In this document: positions 1 through 12,700 of the stretch, piece by piece | How positions within the stretch are numbered: position 1 is the stretch's first letter | Layout of the letters: each line of letters begins with the position of its first letter | Assembly (NCBI GenBank): GCA_009746045.1 | Contig: RPFO01000584.1 | Coordinates: 53,501 to 117,500 of the forward strand | Direction: 5' to 3' | Length of the DNA: 64,000 bases | DNA from: Mesostigma viride | Taxonomy: Eukaryota > Streptophyta > Mesostigmatophyceae > Mesostigmatales > Mesostigmataceae | Made by a program: the position numbers and the translations under genes | The notes under the pieces: model-generated | The model's input: only the letters and a program-made list of their open reading frames with translations | Databases searched by the model: none | What the model was told of the DNA's origin: nothing

Positions 1-2833
1 GCCAGGAACACCCTGGACGTGACCGCCACGCCCGCACCCAGGGACGCCTGCCCCCCCTCCGCCTCCCCCCTGGCGGCCGAAGGAGCACCATTGCCGCCGC
101 TCCCATGGGCGGTCGTTGGCGGCAGGAGCAGCTGAGCGAGCACGGGCGTGATGCCACACCGCGCAAGCTCCTGCCGCAGCGTCAGCGTGGGCCTCACGGG
201 CTGCTGCGGCTGTGCTTCGGCCGATGATGACCATTTGGACAATGGCGGAGGGGGCAGCACGCTGCCAGGTGTCGCACCCGCAGCATGCGCATTGTCCGCA
301 GCGAGGCTCTCCTGTGCCGGATCCGCAGGGAGTGTTCCCGAGTTGGGGCGCGCGTCTAAAAGCTGGCAGAGGGCGAGCAGCACGGCCACGAGTGCTGGCT
401 CTGGCAAGGAGGGCGCCACCCACGGGGCACCCGCAGCGTGCCGCCCCCCCGACAGATGCTGCTGTCCGCTGGCACTCCCCGGCTGGGAGGCTGGCATGGC
501 ACCCACTGCCGGCCATTCGCCCGACCGGCGATTGGACAACTCCGGGGCTCCGCCAGCGTTGCCGCTTGTCCCACCACCGCCCGCGCCTAGCCTGGGTCCA
601 CCCTGCAGGGTGGTCACGGTGCCAGCATTACCCCCCCTGGGCCTGTCGGCCTGGCCCACCATCCATTCCGACCGATACAGTGAGGGGTCCACACCCGCGG
701 CACCCTGCCTTATGCTGGCGCCCACTAGCGCCAGCCCGCCACCGTCCTCGGGCCCCTGGCTGGGTGCCACGCAGGACACGAGCAGCCGCACAAGGGGGCG
801 GGCGAGCGTCGCACACGAGACGGGCGGCTTTATGCTGGCGCGCACACCCACCACGTGGCAGAGCACCCTGGCCAGGAGCACAGGGACCGGGTCCTCTGGC
901 GCCAGCCGGGCCGTCGCCCGTGGCGGTGAGGGCTGCCGGGTCGCGGGTACCTCCTGACGTAGCACCGTGGGGGGTTCGGGGGGTGGCACGGCTGCCGGCT
1001 TCGAGGACGGCACTATGGCCGGCTGCGATGGCTGGGCGGGGGAGAGCGAGCGCGTGAGGGTGGCCACCGGGGCATGCGCGGTGGATACCGGCGGGGGCAG
1101 GGACATGGCGGGGGCATCCCTGGGTGGCTGGTGTTGTGGGGCGTCCGCCGCATGCACCTGCATAGAGGGGGACCCGCCGCGCGGCGCGGCTGGCACCCTG
1201 GCAGGGAGCACTGCCGCCAGCCCTGCAAGCGCGTTCACCATGGCCAGGGTCCCTGAGTCGCGGGCGACCTCCGCCGGGTGGCCCGCACCTGGGGGGGTGG
1301 ACAAGGCGGTGGGGAGGGGGGAGGTGGACAGAGGAGTGAGGCCAGAAGGGAATGTGCAGGGGAGTAAGGGGGGGGGGGGGGAGAGACTGACAAGAGGATG
1401 GGTGGGCCAAGGGGCAGGTGACCACAGAAGACAGGTGACCGCTCACAGACTTTTGACAATGAAGGTGCAGCAATTCTGGTGAAAAAACAGCAGCAGGAAA
1501 CAAAGATATCCTATAAACATCGCAATTGTATTAGATTAGCCATGATAGCTGTAGGCATAGTAGTAGTAGACGAGGGGGACTGAATACGAGGGGCAGCAGG
1601 CGACGAGATGACAGCAGCGGGTCATGAACAATGGGGGCGCTCGCAACTGTACGGAGGGCACCTGCTGCCGCACAGCTACAGTACAGGTGCGCATTGGTAC
1701 CACTGAAGGGTGTGAAGCAACACCACGGGATGGGGCCTTGTGCCATCCACAGTCAAGTTGTCGCCTCACTCACAAGCTGTTCTATAGGCTCACCCGTGCC
1801 GTACTTAATGCCATGGCTTGCAAGGCGCGAAGGACCAAAGCAGTCCACACTATGCAATAATCGGCGCTTTAAGTTGGTTTCAACTCAATGACTAGCACCC
1901 ACCTGCTGGGCAAAGAGATAGCGCCACTTGGCATCTACAGGCGTACCGGAAGTCAGCATGGTGGAAATGTGGGAGAGGCATGACGCGGAGACCCTGAGCC
2001 AGGTGGTGGCCACGGCCGCGATGGGCACCGGCCCCTCGCCATTCCCCAGTAATAGCGAGATGGCTAGCTCCTCGGCGCTTTCCTCCATGTACTGGCGCTC
2101 GCCACTGGGCTTGCCGCCGCCTGCCAGGGAGTGTCAAGGGGCAGCGGGGCACATAACAACCGCTATTACAATTGTGATCAAGAGAGCGTAGGGGCCAGTC
2201 ACTAAGACGAGCGGGCGTACGAGCAACGGTGCGGTGGTACAAGGATTACTGCGAGTAAGGCATCGCGCTAAGGATTCCTGCTGCCGCCGTAGGTCTCGGA
2301 TGCAACGGCAAATTATCCACCGTCAGTGATGTTGGTGCCTTTGGGCAATCTTTACACCTAAGGATATATCTATTCGTGCTCGTATGACTACTCAAGAAAT
2401 TAGAAGGTTCTACAGCCTGCCGACCGGATAAGAACATGCAACAACAGGCCGAAGCCGTTTCTGCAAACGTTGCAAGTGTTCATTGCGATGCGAGACACGC
2501 GACAAGAGGCTAGACATGATATGGTGTCTTCTTCCCACCTTCCACATGCTGATTTAACAAGCCAGCAACATCCTGGCTCGGACTGCCGGGAATGAAAGAG
2601 ATCTTTTCCCCGGACCGCAGCACATCATCAATGGTCGCCTCGGGGGGGAGCGCTACCCCTTCCTCATCGAATAAAACTTGAACAATAAGCCTTTCGTCAA
2701 ATGTCTGCTCCCAGCATTTCTGTAAGCCATATTTCACTGAATGAATGGTAGACCCAGGCGCCACGACAAGGCGCAGTGCCCGGTCATCTCGGCCCTTGAT
2801 GCTGACCCGGAATTTCAGCTTGTCGGCCTGCAT
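1..2833 (-). CDS. Multi-exon gene of unknown function, 5' part (UBL-like N-terminus, Ala/Pro-rich body)
   Basis: I do not recognise this gene. Three exons join in phase on the minus strand: 2833-2539, 2120-1899 and 1288-1 (open to the window edge, about 428 codons without a stop). Exon 1 starts at an ATG and ends G|GTGGGA; the acceptor is CTGGCAG. Exon 2 ends G|GTGCTA and the third acceptor is CCCCCAG. Both junction codons read Gly. The first ~85 residues alternate beta-like hydrophobic stretches and end SGEKISFIPG, which resembles a ubiquitin-like or coilin-type N-terminal fold (inference). Exon 2 is helical and Leu/Ala-rich (EESAEELAISLLLG). Exon 3 mixes low-complexity Pro/Ala/Ser-rich sequence with helical pieces such as LRQELARCGITPVLAQLLLP. 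The sirtuin gene is divergent, about 0.9 kb away. Exons 1 and 2 are well supported; exon 3 rests on phase plus openness, because GC-rich DNA leaves other frames open too. Confidence 0.55.
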
Positions 2834-3748
2834 TGCACACCAGATGCATCACAACCCGAGACCAATATCACCGTTGCAAGAATCCTCGTGCGCAGCCGAC
2901 GCCTTGATTCTTGACCAACGGAGTTGATTTTGCTTTCTCGATCCAGAGTGGCGGAGCTTCTTTTTGCTTTATTTCGACATTATTTTCCCGCTTTTGGTGA
3001 GTGCCGAAGGCGCAATTACATGTATTTATTATTTCGTGGAAACCCAAAGCCACAGTCTGGTGTCAGCCGATCAACGGCACCAGCGTCATTTGTTACTTGC
3101 CACCAGAAATTCTCACCGGGCTGGCACTTGGCAGCCTCAGGCTCTCATGGTCCGCTTCTGACTACAAAATCAGTTCAGTCTGCGACGTCAGCTGTATCCT
3201 ACTCGATCCTACGCTGTCAACGTCATTATTCTACCCGACTCTATGCTGAGTGCTGGCTGCTGCCCATTTGCGGCGTGGGATCCAACTAACTTCAACAATG
3301 TACTAACCCGACTGGACTCGTGCAGTCGACCAGTCGTGGTCACGGACATGATTACCGCGCCACAACTCGTGACTCACAAGTCACAAGTCTGATCCATGTC
3401 CAATCTTTGCCAATCACTGCCAAAACTCGATCTCCTACAACCGCCCTTGGCAGCTCACGTGTCGCGCGTTTGATGCTCCGTTTACGGCAGCGTGGCCAAA
3501 GGCAAACGTTCGGTTTCAGCCTTATTCGGCATACCGGTAAATTATTACGGTATGAGCTACCTCGGCCATTCGCATAGATCATCATGCATTCACATCAGTC
3601 AATTTTTGCGGCTATTGCAACATCTGGCGTAAAGCTCGTTTAGCCTGCGATTGTAATCGCATGAGTGCCTCGGGCTTTTCATGGCTGAAACAGATGGACG
3701 CTGTGCGCAAGGAGTTCGTCGTCACACGCGCTTTCTACATTTGAACGC
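2834..3748. other. Divergent intergenic region
   Basis: About 0.9 kb lies between the start codons of the minus-strand gene and the plus-strand sirtuin, so it should hold both promoters. It is less GC-rich than the exons. I saw no clear TATA box, repeat or coding signal, and any 5' untranslated exon of either gene could lie here unseen. Confidence 0.4.
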
Positions 3749-6700
3749 ATGCACCCGGTCAATTGTGTCCGAGCTCTAAAAAGGGCCCGTTTGACGGGAT
3801 GGATTAACTTCTGTCCGTCGGCTATGGGTACCGTGCTTCGAACAAGTGTGCTATGCCCCCACAAGAAATCGTTTGGTGGGGTAGAATGTCGGGCGGGAAG
3901 GGATTACGCATCTGTTGCACCTGCTGCCCGTGAGGCATCGCTATCTGAAATTCTCAGGCTTCAGGACTTCATTTTGCGAAGGTTCGTAAGCTTTTCTTCT
4001 TGAAATGCGTCATGTAACGAGTTTTTTGACAACCATGCAAGCCAATCATGCAACCATGCAATGGATTTTATGGATTCCTGAGCTCCTCAGTCGGAATTCT
4101 GTATGTGTTGGAGAAAAGGTCCTTTACATGGAAAAATTAATACGCGTGTCAAAATCCAAGATTTTACCTGTAATAGATGCCGTAATGCTTTTCCCCTGTC
4201 CTTCTTAATGGAGAGCACTTCGCATGTGCGCTTGCTTTGGTCTTCCTTGCTCAGTAGAAACCGCCTTTCTGCCTTCAGTATGCTTACGTGGTAACTCAGC
4301 GTGAACCTTGTGTCTGCCTAATGCGCTGGCATGCAGCGACAATTTGCTCGTCATCACGGGAGCGGGCGTGAGCACGGAATGTGGCATACCCGACTATCGA
4401 AGGTCTGCCAAACTCTTTTTAAGTTTTCCCATGATCGAAAGAGATTCACAGGATTGATATATTTTTTGCTCGGCACACCCACCCACCATAGAGTGGCTTT
4501 GGTTAACAGCCTCAAACATCAACAATCGCAATGACACTTTGTATTCTCTGATCTTGCTGAGATTGTGCCAGCGGCGCCAGCAGTCCTTTTTACTCTACTG
4601 CAGTCTCGCTCTCACCAGTAGTCACTCATGGCTGATGGGTCATTCCCAGCCTGCCACGGATCATCATAGCCATTCTTGCCCCTATTCCTGCGTATGGCAA
4701 GCCCTGCATGAGAGAAAGCTGTATGTGTGTCCGCAGGCTATTTACTACATGCGGAGTGCATGTCTGTTGCGGTACCCACGTTGCACTTAATTGTATGTAG
4801 CACTCCTCCACCTTACAAGCTGCATGGTGCTACCAGTTGCCACAGGCATCTCCACCAGGGATCGTCCAGGGGCCAGCCCACGATTGTTGTGCAACGCGTG
4901 CGGCCTGCGTGTGCTTTGTTGAAGCAGGCGCAGTATCTTCTTGCCCAATGGTAGTGCAGCGGTGACGAGTGTCGATTGACTTGCTTGATTGGGTGCCTTG
5001 CACGCACACAGTTGGCGTAACAACGGGAATAGATTTCCGGCATTTTGGTGGGCGTATCATAGGCTCCTAGGATCAGAGGCCTAGGGAAGGGAGATTAGAT
5101 CCACCCATGTTGCCTGTATACCATATGCCCCAGTTCTCAGGGATATGTGTTAAATATCCTCCCCAAGGAGGTATGTTCTTAATTAATTAATTAATTATTG
5201 TGGCCTGTGGTGCCTGTATGTTGCCTATACCCATTGCTTTCCCCGCACCGCGGTGTCTGGCTCCCATGCGCGTCCTGTACATCATCCCTTCAAAGTATGC
5301 GGACGGCGCAGCTGCTTGCACGTGTGTGGGACCAGCCGGTGGTGCTCGTGTGTAAAAGAATCATATCTAGCTGATGACACGCATCCGCGCCTGCCATGCC
5401 TCCATGCCTCCCTGCCCCCAACTTCCCTTTTCTCGGAAGGCTGGCCCCCCTTGATTTCTGGCCTGTGCCACTGTGGTCGCTTGTACGCCCATTGTTTGTG
5501 TGCAGCCCGAACGGCGCGTACAGCTTGGGCTACAAACCGATCACCCACCAGGTGGGTCTAGAATGACTTGGACGTGGGCGCCCACGGCTGACTCGTCCCC
5601 TTTATCGTAGATGGCCCTTTACCTCTATCTTTGATGGCCCTCTGTTTTTGAGGGCACCTCCCTTAGTGGCGAGGCTGTGGCTGATTCATCTCCTGCCCTC
5701 CGCCGAGTGTTCAGTGATGAAGTTAACCGCTGCATCTCTGCTTCTGTTGGCACTGTGGTTTGGGTCAAGGTTTGCCAACCTGGTGGCAAGGGGTGGGTGG
5801 TGGTGGCTTTGGTGCCGCATGTTGCCGCTGTGTTTGTTGTGCCTTTGGTATGCCGCCCCTCGCCCCCCCCCCTCGCTTATTGCCATACATCCTTAAACTT
5901 TCGTTTTCTGATCGTGTGGCGGTGTATTGTGCCCCTGCATGCGGTTAGTGCATCGTCTTTGGGATGCTGCCACTGCCATGGACATTCTAGTCCTGCGATA
6001 GTTTTGTTTTTCATCGCGCCTTGAGCATACGCTGCACGGGGTAAACTCACAACTTCTAGACAGCAATGTGGGTAAACTCACAACGTCTAGACAGCAACGT
6101 GGGTAAACTCACAACGTCTAGACAGCAACATGGGTAAACTCACAACGTCTAGACAGCAATGTGGGTAAACTCACAACGTCTAGACAGCAACGTGGGTAAA
6201 CTTACAACGTCTAGACAGCAATGTGGGTAAACTCACAACGTCTAGACAGCAATGTGGGTAAACTCACAACGTCTAGACAGCAATGTGGGTAAACTCACAA
6301 CGTCTAGACAGCAATGTGGGTAAACTCACAACGTCTAGACAGCAATGTGGGTAAACTCACAACGTCTAGACAGCAATGTGGGTAAACTCACAACGTCTAG
6401 ACAGCAATGTGGGTAAACTCACAGCATCTAGACAGCAATGTGGGTAAACTCACAACGTCTAGACAGCAATGTGGGTAAACTCACAACGTCTAGACATCAA
6501 TGTGGGTAAACTCACAACGTCTAGACAGCAATGTGGGTAAACTCACAACGTCTAGACAGCAACGTGGGTAAACTCACAACGTCTAGACAGCAACGTGGGT
6601 AAACTCACAACGTCTAGACAGCAACATGGGTAAACTCACAACGTCTAGACAGCAATGTGGGTAAACTCACAACGTTTAGACAGCAACGTGGGTAAACTTA

Positions 6701-9700
6701 CAACGTCTAGACAGCAACGTGGGTAAACTCACAACGTCTAGACAGCAATGTGGGTAAACTCACAACGTCTAGACAGCAATGTGGGTAAACTCACAACGTC
6801 TAGACAGCAATGTGGGTAAACTCACAACGTCTAGACAGCAATGTGGGTAAACTCACAACGTCTAGACAGCAATGTGGGTAAACTCACAACGTCTAGACAG
6901 CAATGTGGGTAAACTCACAACGTCTAGACAGCAATGTGGGTAAACTCACAACGTCTAGACAGCAATGTGGGTAAACTCACAACGTCTAGACAGCAATGTG
7001 GGTAAACTCACAACGTCTAGACAGCAATGTGGGTAAACTCACAACCTCTAGACAGCAATGTGGGTAAACTCACAACGTCTAGACAGCAATGTGGGTAAAC
7101 TCACAACGTCTAGACAGCAATGTGGGTAAACTCACAACGTCTAGACAGCAATGTGGGTAAACTCACGACGTCTAGACAGCAACGTGGGTAAACTTACAAC
7201 GTCTAGACAGCAACGTGGGTAAACTCACAACGTCTAGACAGCAATGTGGGTAAACTCACAACGTCTAGACAGCAATGTGGGTAAACTCACAACGTCTAGA
7301 CAGCAATGTGGGTAAACTCACAACGTCTAGACAGCAATGTGGGTAAACTCACAACGTCTAGACAGCAATGTGGGTAAACTCACAACGTCTAGACATCAAT
7401 GTGGGTAAACTCACAACGTCTAGACAGCAATGTGGGTAAACTCACAACGTCTAGACAGCAATGTGGGTAAACTCACAACGTCTAGACAGCAATGTGGGTA
7501 AACTCACAACCTCTAGACAGCAATGTGGGTAAACTCACAACGTCTAGACAGCAATGTGGGTAAACTCACAACGTCTAGACAGCAATGTGGGTAAACTCAC
7601 AACGTCTAGACAGCAATGTGGGTAAACTCACAACGTCTAGACAGCAATGTGGGTAAACTCACAACGTCTAGACAGCAATGTGGGTAAACTCACGACGTTT
7701 AGACAGCAATGTGGGTAAAGTCACAACGTCTAGACAGCAACGTGGGTAGCTTAGGGGGGGGTGCATGTTGCGCGCCGTGTTGCGCGCCGACTTGGTGCCC
7801 ACCTTTCAAGATGGTGGGGGATGATCCTCTTGTTGTAATAATGTTATTTGTGTGTGTGTGTCTGGGTCTATGTGCCAAGTCCTTAGTGTATCCCATGGGT
7901 CCAGCATGGGCGACACCAATGGAGCAGACGCCCCCTATTAACCGACCCATGCACGACAGGGCACTGCGGCAACAAGTGGCTCTGTAGGCATGATGGAGAC
8001 AACCAGCACAGGCTTGACGTTGGGACGGATGTATACTTGAACGTGCTTCCCTTGCCGTTCCTCGCGCTCATGTCCCATCAACTTCCTTTGCCCACCGCGC
8101 GCCCTGCCTCTTGTCCACCGCGCGCCGTGCCTCTTGTCCACCGCGCGCCGTGCCTCTTGTCCACCGCGCGCCCTGCCTCTTGTCCACTGCGCGCCGTGCC
8201 TCTTGCCCACCGCGCGCCGTGCCTCTTGTCCACCGCGCGCCGTGCCTCTTGTCCACCGCGCGCCGTGCCTCTTGTCCACCGCGCGCCCTGCCTCTTGCCC
8301 ACCGTGCGCCTTGCCTCTTGCCCACCGCAGGAGTTCATGGCCAGCGAGGCGTGCCGTCGGCGGTACTGGGCGCGCAGCTACGTCGCATGGGCCAAATTTA
8401 GCTCGACCCGGCCCGGCCCCAGCCACGATGTGCTCGCCAGGTGGCAGGGCAACGGCCACGTGGGTCCCATCATCACCCAGAACGTCGACCGGTGAGTCTG
8501 CCCGCCCCTGACAGCCTCCAAGGGGTGGAGTTTTTTTTGTGTGTTTATAATTGGAATTCGTGATGATGGCTTGGGCTTTTTGATAGAATACGGCGCCATG
8601 TGATCATCGTGGGTGTCATTTTGGGGGGGGGGAGGCTACAAGATGCTCGCCAGATGGCGCGCTGAACGCTTAGCTAGTGTGGGCAGCTTGCTCAGTGCGG
8701 GGCGGGACCCCGCGTTGGATTTATAGCGTTGGTCGCCCATAAGCTTTGTTGGCACTGAGGTTGTCGCTACTGTACCCTCGGTGGATGGAACAGATTGTTA
8801 AGGATATGGAATGAAAGGGTTGTAATGACATGGTTAGAAGGAAAGGGTCGAAGCGAACGGGTTATTAGGGGGGAAATGGTTGATATGAGTGGGTTTGCAT
8901 GAGGAGGTTCGTTAGAAGGAGGGGTGCCCCGATGATTGTCCGGATGGGCCGATGGGATCCACGTATGGGTTCCAACTTGCCTCATTCGTCTCGTCCGGGG
9001 GGTTGGGGTATCTGCATCTGTCTGATGCTGGCAGCCTCCACCAGTCCGCAGGCGCCAAGCGCGTGCTGGAGATCCACGGCACGACCCACGAGGTGATCTG
9101 CACGGAGTGCCACGACCGCACGACGAGGGAGTCACTGCAGAAGCGGCTTGACGCCATCAACCCACAGGCAAGAGGAAGGGGGGCGGGGAGCAGGAGGGGT
9201 GGACAGGCAGGCATAGGTAGGGGGCAGGCACGCAGGTGGGCAGGTAGGCAGGTGGGCAGGTGGGCAGGTGCTCAGGCAAGCAGGCGGGCAGTGGCCGTGG
9301 GGCGGCGGATGGGCAGGTTTGAGGGCAGATTTTGGAAGGCTGAAGCTATTTCTCTAGTTGGAACTCGACCATGCAGGACTGCTAAATTTCTCAGTGTGTG
9401 TGAGCAACTAGGCTAGCAAGGGGTTTTGCTTGCCAACACCCTGGGTGGGTGTCAGGCAGCATATCGCGTATCCCCTTTTTTTTCCCACCTGCTTGGTGAC
9501 GGCTGCTACCGCACAACTGGAAACCGAAAATCTTGCTGCTTGTCGTTGACAGACATCTCATTCATCACCCGCCACACCGACATCATGCTGACAACCATCT
9601 TCCCTTCTGGAACGCCCCTTTCACCTTCTGCGCCCGGCCTGTTTTTGCAGTGGGCAGGCGCCGTAGCGGCGGCAGCCAGCATGCCTACCACCGCCTCCGG

Positions 9701-12700
9701 TAGCCTGGCCACCCAGGCGATGCGGGACGCCCTTGAGCGCGACATCGGGCTCACACCGCCAAAGGAACCGTCACACCAGCACCCGCACGGCGCTGCTTCG
9801 GGGGTGTCGAATGTCAGCATCCCTGGGCCGTCCCAGCGGCAGCAGCAGCTCCTGCGGCAACGGCCGGACGGGGACGTGGAGATCGGACCCGAGCACTCGC
9901 CGTCGACGTTCGTGACTGCGCGGTGCCTCGCGTGCGGCGCCGATGCGCTCAAGCCGGACGTGCGTATACTACTATAGTATATGCGTATACTACTCAAGTA
10001 TATGTTGCTATAGTATGTGCATGCACTACTAAAGTATATGTTGCTCTAGTATGTGCGTGCACTACTATAGTATATGTTGCTATAATATGTGCGTGCACTA
10101 CTGTAGTATATGTTGCTATAGTATGTGCGTGCACTACTCAAGTATATGTTGCTATAGTATGTGCGTGCACTACTATAGGATATGTTGCTATAATATGTGC
10201 GTGCACTACTCAAGTATATGTTGCTATAGTATGTGCGTGCACTACTATAGTATATGTTGCTATAGTATGTGCGTGCACTACTCAAGTACTATATGTATAG
10301 TACATGCTTGTGTGGTATTGTATACTCGCACCATGTATTGTATGTTGGTGAGGATGGGCTAGCTGGGGGCTAAGGGTGTTCCCGGACGTGAGTGTGTATT
10401 CGATACGCGTGCGAGACCCAGCTATCCGTGTGCTTGTGCGATAATTCGATACACTCGTGTGGATCCGTGCTCGCGTGCTGCATAAGTACGCACTCTCGCC
10501 ATGACGTGCGGATTGTTGTGCTGCACAAGGTTGATTGTGAGGATGCAAATTAGGAAGGCTGTTGCCTTGTGCGCGTGAGGGTGCTATCAAGGTACCTAAA
10601 CGGACGGTGTCGCCGGACTTATGTGAGGTGCTAGCTATGAGGTGAAGGCTGTAGCCGGACATGTGTATTGCGTTCAAATGTGCGTGTTCACGATCCTCAC
10701 GTATGAGCGCCGCTAGATTGAGGGTGCTGGATTATCCTGGGTGGTGAAGAAGGAACTGAGTCAGGGCTGCTAGTAGGCACTAGTTGCTCGCTGTTTGAGG
10801 GCTCTGGGGCTGCTTTAGGGCACATGGGTGGCTTGAGGGCACCCATGTGAGCGCGAGCACTGGGCAAGGGCACTACCTGAGGGCAGTGTGCCATGGATGT
10901 GCGTTGCGAATGTGTGCCCTCGCGTGACAGGGGCTTGAGTGTATGTGTTGCGCAGGGGTGGATCCTTGCGGCTGCTGCCTGCGGTTGCTACATGAGGGCG
11001 CCGTGTAGGGGCTGTAGTACCATACTGCTGTGCAGGTTGAGATAAGGTAATGATGTTAGGGCATAAGGAAGGGCACTTGACAAAAGTACCAGATAAAAGT
11101 GCTAGATAAGGGCAGGCAGGCATGTATTATGTCAGGCCGGGGCTCACCCATAGCTCCAGGGATAGGCAGCGATCCTCGCAGCGTTCTATTTGGTGAAAAT
11201 TGTGAGTGTTAATTCTCTTTTCCAAATGCTGGACGCAGCGTTATATGAGATGAAACCACGTCCGGTATGAGGTTGTTGGCACTGCCGGGTCTCAGGTGTT
11301 GTTGTTTGGGGGGGGGGGGGGGGGGGGCTGCCATCGCAGCAGAAATAAAGATGGAAATACATACTCACTGTGTGGATGTTTTGCCCGGGAAGTAAACATA
11401 AAAATTAAATTAAATTAAACTGGAACATATCTCCATTGGGAGTACATATCCCTGAGAAGGGGCATATGGCTTTTAATACATTCTGGGCTACTTCCTGCAA
11501 GGGTAGGGTGTAAACTGCACCTGCTCTGGGTGCACAAAGGGCACCTGCACCACTATGTATTCCAGCAGCTAAGGTGTGGACATAGGGTGGAAGATCATCA
11601 TGGCTGAAGAATGGCTAGGGCATGGCGTCTCAGCAGAGAGTAGCTCTCTGCATAGGCAAAGCTTGGCCCAGGAATAACTAAGGGAAGATTGGTCGTCATG
11701 GGCACGCATGCGGCCCTGTGATAAATATGTGGCATGACTGGGCTGCATCAATTGACAAGAGTGGACACCCGTTGCCTCTTACCTTCCTCATCAAGCCCTG
11801 TCCTTATGACCTTATCATGACGACCGCTGCCACCCTCACCTCCATCCCCCTTCTACTGCAGGTGGTGTTCTTTGGGGCCAACGTGCATCCCTGGGTGGCG
11901 GACGAGAGCAGGAGGATGGTGGAGGAGGCTGACTCGATGCTCATCCTCGGTTCATCCATGGCCACCATGTCGTGCTTCCGGCTGGCCAAGTGCGTACCTA
12001 TGAATATGCTGGTATTACCATGCTCAGATAATATGCGCTAAGTAAGCACGGAGACAAGCTCTGCGGGGTAAATCATGATGTCGTGCTTCCGGCTGGGCAA
12101 GCATGTGCTCAATATCAGCGAAAGGATCAGCTGCGAACATGATATTAATAGGAGTAAGCGTCTTTTGTCTTGCAGTGTTTCTGCTAAGGTGGTTGGGTAT
12201 TTGGACGGTCCGGACGAAGCCACAAGGCGGCTGAGGTGGGGTCCAAGGAAGGGCCTCCCCACCCTGGACGCTGGCTAATTTCTCTGGGCAAAACAAAATG
12301 GCAATAGGATTTCTATCATGGTTTTTATGCTTCCTTTAGCATTCTTACAAAACTATGTCAGCGCCTCTTGTGACAAAACCCAGGCAAAAAAGGTAGCCGA
12401 TGGCCCTAGGCATTTGAGCTTCAGGATAAAAGTAGCAAACGTGTTTATGGAGTATGCATCCATTTGCAGCCAAGCTACCAAGCACCAAGACAAAATGAGG
12501 AAGACAACCTGCCTGACTGTGGAATGAGGGCAGGGCCAAGCTGCACATCCAGTACATAACATTGTACATTACAGCTCTAGTTAGGGTATGAAGCAAAGCA
12601 AAGCAACAGATTCTGCAAACTCACAACACAGCATAGCAGTCTCCAATAAAATATTAAATAGCATCCCTTGAAACCCCTGAATTTATTTGTAAAAGCCTTT

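Noticed and set aside
148-1503. Long open frames on the plus strand and in another minus frame
   Set aside because: GC-rich DNA keeps several frames open. Splice phase from two upstream exons selects the minus frame that stays open to the window edge; the competing minus frame stops at 628 and starts with a non-ATG codon.
6039-7748. CRISPR-like array
   Set aside because: Units are continuous 31-bp tandem repeats without unique spacers, inside a eukaryotic intron.
8037-8511. Arg/Pro-rich repeat proteins on both strands
   Set aside because: They come from the 23-bp minisatellite; only the part from 8331 on is a real exon, of the sirtuin.
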